Assembly (NCBI GenBank): GCA_051530055.1
Contig: CM121341.1
Location: 1,612,001 to 1,676,000 of the forward strand
Origin: Neoechinorhynchus agilis
Taxonomy: Eukaryota; Acanthocephala
DNA: 64,000 nt
Direction: 5' to 3'
Shown piece by piece: positions 60,360 through 64,000 of this stretch; within the stretch, counting starts at the first letter, position 1, and each line of letters opens with the position of its first letter. A program made the position numbers and the translations under genes. The notes under the pieces are model-generated. The model worked only from the letters and a program-made list of their open reading frames with translations, was not told the DNA's origin and did no database searches.

Positions 60360-61177
60360 GCGAGTGTATAAATTACGGAGTGATATTGTTCTTAGGGCCA
60401 CGGGAGATCATCGCAAAGTTCCCTCAGAGAGTTGATCCAATGTGTGGGAGATTTAATTTTGCTAGTGTTTCCTCCTCTAAAGTTGAAGAATTTAGTTTCT
60501 TGGACTTGGATTAAGAAGAGTTTTCTTATCCAATCTTATGACTATCAAGAATACGATAAATAACATCATTGGGACAGTCAGCATATTTCTTCTTTTCGGC
60601 AGTACGAGCTGATTGTGACCAACTTCACCTCTTACCATTAATAAGCTTCCTATTACTAGATTAAAATTTTTGAATCAATCGCTGAATCAGCTCCCAAACA
60701 AACGATTCAGCCTCCAATTCCACGTGATGCTAAGCTGGATGAAGAAACCATAACTGGGATAAGCAAACTAAAACGATGACGCCTTCGTACATGTGAACCA
60801 AAAAATATCAAAATTAGACCATTCCGCATTATCCGATTATTAGGACTAAACCGACCGTATTGGATATTATCCTATAGATAGACAAAGGGTGATTCGTATG
60901 GTTTCTCAGTATCAAAATATATTATTAACGCTAACCATCGAATATTGTTGCATCCTAATGTCCGATTGCACAAGGCCAAAAGGGAAGACCTAAACCGATT
61001 AATACTAACAAAAGATCTCAAGCATGAGTCTCTCCTTTAAACTCGATCTTTGTCCTTTCTAAATGAATTCAAAGCACCGCCTTTCGGACGTTGTATTGTT
61101 TAGAAACGAAACAATCACTGTGAGTCCTAATTTTATAAAGGACAAGATGATCACTGGATAATCTGGCGGTGCTGCTC
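60360..61177. other. No gene seen
   Basis: Possible DNA-transposon scrap near 60820-60870. No supported ORF. Confidence 0.3.
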
Positions 61178-61683
61178 TTTTTTTGCAGAAATGGGGGAAA
61201 ATATGTGTATTGCAAACATGTTCTTGAACCGTCGATCTGCTAAGTTTATATTGCTTTTGCAAGTTCAGTTTTATCCGTTTTTTAGCATTTCCGAAATTTT
61301 CGCGATTTTCGAGAGAAAGCGAGTGCATTTTTCAAATTTTAAATATAATCTTTCTCGAGGAGTATTTTTTTCTACTTTGATGTTTTCAAAAATCAGTCAT
61401 GTTAAAAAGTAAAAACAAACCGCAAATTCCTCGGATTAAAACTAATCATCAAAATATTTTCGCTGAATAGTTAAATTCCCAATAAATATTAACATGCTTA
61501 ATGCATTATATAATAAAACGCCAATCTAACAAAAAATTGCATTTCCCATCAACTTTTTAAAGTGAATCACGATCATTCATGGATTACTCATCAGAAATTA
61601 CACCTACAAGAAAAGTTGAAATGACTCGATTTCGCATTAGTACGAAGAATCCTAAACTAAGCCCGAAAATTCGCACTCTCTCT

Positions 61684-62081
61684 ATGTCGCCAGTGCAAGT
61701 TCACGTTATTTATTGGTGAGTTCAAAATAAAGCTTAATAAATAGTCTTTTCTAGTGGAGTCTGAAGTTACGAACATCTGTATGAGAGATTGAAAAAAGCT
61801 CTTATATCAGAAGTCGGGAAAAGTGAAGAAGTCAACTTTGTTGGTTTTTGACATTAATGCGGTTCACTGAAATTGAAAGTTTAGACATCTGAGGCAACTA
61901 TGCTCCCCACTGGTTTGTTCGAAGTTAAATTGAACGGCGAGTTGATGTTCTCTAAAGATGTGAGATAAATAGATACGTGCTTTTCGGATCTCTAATCAAA
62001 CGTCTTAAGAACACGGGCAAGTTCCCAACACCAGCGGATATAAAGAAGATTGCTGATGCTGTAAAAATGTCGTCAGAGTAA
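61684..62081 (+). CDS. SELENOW: Selenoprotein W (Sec at UGA), copy 2
   Basis: CDS join(61684..61715, 61755..61839, 61885..61959, 62010..62081), 87 residues, the normal SelW length. Introns of 39, 45 and 50 nt are GT-AG and keep phase. N-terminus MSPVQVHVIYCGVU, where U14 is UGA at 61762-61764. It continues SYEHLYERLKKALISEVG, then GLFEVKLNGELMFSK, then TGKFPTPADIKKIADAVKM. Beta-alpha-CxxU-helix-beta-beta is the Rdx/SelW thioredoxin-like fold. The cysteine codon is itself split by intron 1 (TG|T). SelW is a small cytosolic redox protein that uses Cys and Sec. The ATG at 61684 gives the family N-terminus; an in-frame ATG at 61579 would add 35 residues. SECIS-like hairpin and AATAAA (62158) follow. 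Confidence 0.85.
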
Positions 62082-62088
62082 AGTCGAG

Positions 62089-62149
62089 TTTTTAGGCTAA
62101 ATGAAGGAATTGAGTGAAACGATTAGCTCAAAACCAGAACGCTTAAAAT
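62089..62149 (+). promoter_or_regulatory. SECIS-like hairpin, selenoprotein W copy 2
   Basis: Lower helix ttttaggc (62090-62097) with gcttaaaa (62141-62148), eight pairs including one G-T. Then ATGA (62101-62104) opposite GA (62137-62138) as the non-Watson-Crick quartet. Upper helix GG..TTGAG with CTCAA..CC, and an apical loop holding AA (62117-62118). Spacing ATGA-N12-AA-N18-GA meets the usual SECIS limits. About 230 nt of mRNA separate it from the UGA. Confidence 0.7.
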
Positions 62150-62157
62150 CTTCTTTA

Positions 62158-62163
62158 AATAAA
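62158..62163 (+). terminator. Polyadenylation signal of selenoprotein W copy 2
   Basis: AATAAA just after the SECIS-like hairpin, so the hairpin would be inside the mature mRNA. Confidence 0.5.
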
Positions 62164-62607
62164 AAATGTGTATATTCAGCAGATTAATACAACGGGTTTT
62201 ATAAGTAATTTTTGTATAATAAATGGAATTTTTAGGTTTAAAAAGTAAAGATGTGTTCGCGGCGACGGTAAATACAACACCTTTTTAAAACTACAGCAAC
62301 AAACGCAGTGCTCTTCAGGGATCGATACGCAACGATAATAAATATTTTGGTCGAGTCAAATCTCAGCCAAAAAAGTGAGAAGTATTTTGTCGTTTCTTCG
62401 TTTCGTTATTTTCAAAGTATAAACAAAGCGATAGGAATATATTCTGCACGTTAAAAAATATAAATAAACCAAATAAACAGCAATTATTGATCACTATTTT
62501 ATCGAACTCCATTTCCTTGGATGCTCCTCCATTTCCTCATCATTCGCCCAGCATGTTCTCTCCCCTGAAAAGCGATCGATCTATCGACCAGGAATACTTT
62601 TGGATTC

Positions 62608-63180
62608 TCAGGCGACTTTCTCTTTTTCGTCAACGAGTCTCGGATTCTTCGTTTGTTTCTCCATTTCGGATTCCTCGAAATGAATTCTGGCCCGCTTTCG
62701 TCCAGCGAGACACGACAGTTGACGGCGACAATCATTAGACAATCCCTGCCTTTTGTCTCTGATCCGACAATAAAGTTCAAAAATATCAACTTTTTCGTGT
62801 TTAGAGCTTTCGGCGTCAATTTGGAATTTCCGATTCAACATAGCCCGTCTCTTTTCGTCCCTTACAACTTTCCTACTTGGCCTTCTTTTTGGTTTAAGTT
62901 TCGATGCTTCTTCAGCCTTGCATTTCTTAATTTTCTCGTTCATGAAGTCCGGAAACCAGAAGTAGTACTTTCCAAATTCAGAGCAACTTAAGCGTTTAAC
63001 AATTGATTCAATATTACATTTTCTTATCTCATCGAAATCCATTGGCCTTGATAAAAGTTCACTCAAATTCTGGTTGATTGACGGATGATATCGAATGGAG
63101 CGTCCGTCTCCCAGGCACTCGTTCAGCTCATCGCAGATCTGTTGAATAGTCTTCAGTTCAACCGGCATTCGTTTTACCAT
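62608..63180 (-). CDS. TFIIS N-terminal-domain-like protein, copy D
   Basis: 190 residues, twin of copy A with H17D (QQICDELNE), a K-to-R change, a D-to-F change near residue 168 and a final I-to-V change, ending KEKVA. It lies about 520 bp from the selenoprotein W stop; the two genes converge (SelW plus strand, this gene minus strand), as in copy 1. Confidence 0.6.
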   Translation of the reverse strand: MVKRMPVELKTIQQICDELNECLGDGRSIRYHPSINQNLSELLSRPMDFDEIRKCNIESIVKRLSCSEFGKYYFWFPDFMNEKIKKCKAEEASKLKPKRRPSRKVVRDEKRRAMLNRKFQIDAESSKHEKVDIFELYCRIRDKRQGLSNDCRRQLSCLAGRKRARIHFEESEMEKQTKNPRLVDEKEKVA

Positions 63181-63687
63181 TATTTCAATAAAGAGGTGAT
63201 CGAAATATGAGCTTTTAGATTGAGCTGTGATGTTAAGCTCTCGAACGAACGTTGATTAGACCGTGAATTGCAATGCTTTTTATGAAACAACAAGTTTTTG
63301 TAACGGTAAACAACGCGGAAAATGGAAGATGTGGAATTTTATATGCGAATTAGAAGACAAATGTACAATGGATAGTTTAGTATCGTTGGTATACTTTAAA
63401 TTCGGTGTCGACCTTAACTGAAGTTTATATTCATTTGTACGATTGTGTTAATGAATTAAAGTTCCCAAGAATTAAAATTAAGCAATAATGATTTAATAGA
63501 CTTTATTTTATTGTCTCTAAAGTTTGTAATAGCTGAAGGAAAAATGTCCTTAAAATTAGAAATGCCGATATGTCAGATAGCGGCGAATGTGATTGGAATT
63601 ATAACGTCTTTAATTAATAATCATTTACCGGGTGTAGTAGACCTAAGCAATAATTCCTAAATTATCAACCTTTAATCGATATTTTCT

Positions 63688-63855
63688 ATGGAAAAAAGTA
63701 ACAATCACGTTTATTATGACGACAATCTGTGGATACCAACGAATAAACGAAATATGGCGCTTCTTGGGTGCATTTTAGATAGACTGAAGAAGACCTACGC
63801 GAAGGCGGAAAATTATCGAATAAAAATAAATCAATTATTTGATAATTGGTTATAA
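63688..63855 (+). CDS. 55-residue ORF of unknown function (duplication copy 2)
   Basis: Same ORF as 13490-13657. The preceding 100 bp contain a scrap related to the LINE at 20.73 kb, which argues for caution about a real gene here. Confidence 0.3.
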   Translation: MEKSNNHVYYDDNLWIPTNKRNMALLGCILDRLKKTYAKAENYRIKINQLFDNWL

Positions 63856-64000
63856 AAAAGTATTATGAAGAGTTTGTTCCCTTCGTGCTTTTCGTTTCTT
63901 TAAGTAGCATCACGCTTTTCGTTAAAGCTTTACCGAGAAATTCGAAGGGATTTTGGTTGAAAAAATTCTATTTGTAAAAATGAGTTTCGCTTGAAATAGT

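Larger units (their letters stand above)
61178..64000 (-). repeat. Segmental duplication, copy 2 (inverted, runs off the window)
   Basis: Inverted partner of 13345-16172 with few substitutions. Because the match is unbroken at base 64000, the true unit is longer than 2.8 kb. Confidence 0.9.

Noticed and set aside
61059-61412. ORFs MHSLSLENREN (minus) and MGENMCIANMF (plus) in both segment copies
   Set aside because: The minus-strand frame runs across the duplication edge and has different C-termini in the two copies; neither ORF shows splice or motif support.

Overview
This is nuclear DNA from a compact animal genome. Host genes have very short GT-AG introns (about 39-53 nt, with a few of 250-300 nt), there are two eukaryotic tRNA-Ala genes, and the identifiable proteins (CKAP5/XMAP215, Nup205, PWP1, a GLD-2-type nucleotidyltransferase, selenoprotein W) are animal housekeeping proteins. 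Several start codons sit directly behind an unpaired 3' splice site, which suggests spliced-leader trans-splicing. The CKAP5 protein has five TOG domains, unlike Caenorhabditis ZYG-9, and the window carries Penelope-like and several non-LTR retroelements. Together this fits an invertebrate with tiny introns (for example a rotifer, appendicularian or basal nematode), but I cannot name the species.

Layout: 0.2-6.7 kb is CKAP5/XMAP215 (two exons). 7-13.2 kb is retroelement remains: an antisense LINE, a tRNA-like SINE and a sense LINE whose C-terminus resembles a restriction-like endonuclease. 13.3-16.2 kb is a duplicated segment carrying a possible TFIIS-N-like gene and, on the minus strand, a selenoprotein W gene with in-frame UGA and a SECIS-like hairpin. 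The same segment recurs inverted at 61.2-64.0 kb and runs off the window. 17.5-22.1 kb is a LINE nested inside another LINE. 22.15-30.50 kb is a nearly perfect 8.35-kb palindrome with 4.13-kb arms and an 84-bp spacer; each arm carries a TFIIS-N-like gene, a three-exon gene for an 87-residue protein, and a GLD-2-like gene. 30.5-35.1 kb is retroelement debris, including an old Ty3/gypsy fossil. 35.2-35.6 kb has two divergent tRNA-Ala(AGC) genes. 35.8-41.9 kb is Nup205. 42.2-54.1 kb is an array of about 60 copies of a 198/199-bp satellite, ending about 40 bp before PWP1 (54.2-55.9 kb, eight exons). 56.1-60.0 kb is a Penelope-like element split by a CR1/Jockey-like LINE.

The clearest new items are the paired selenoprotein W genes, found by splicing across frames that look broken when read straight; the palindrome with its small spliced gene; and the satellite. 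The host genes act in separate processes (microtubule growth, nuclear pore, ribosome biogenesis, RNA tailing, redox), so I see no operon-like cooperation. The pattern is one of repeated local duplication and inversion of small gene cassettes in a retroelement-rich region.
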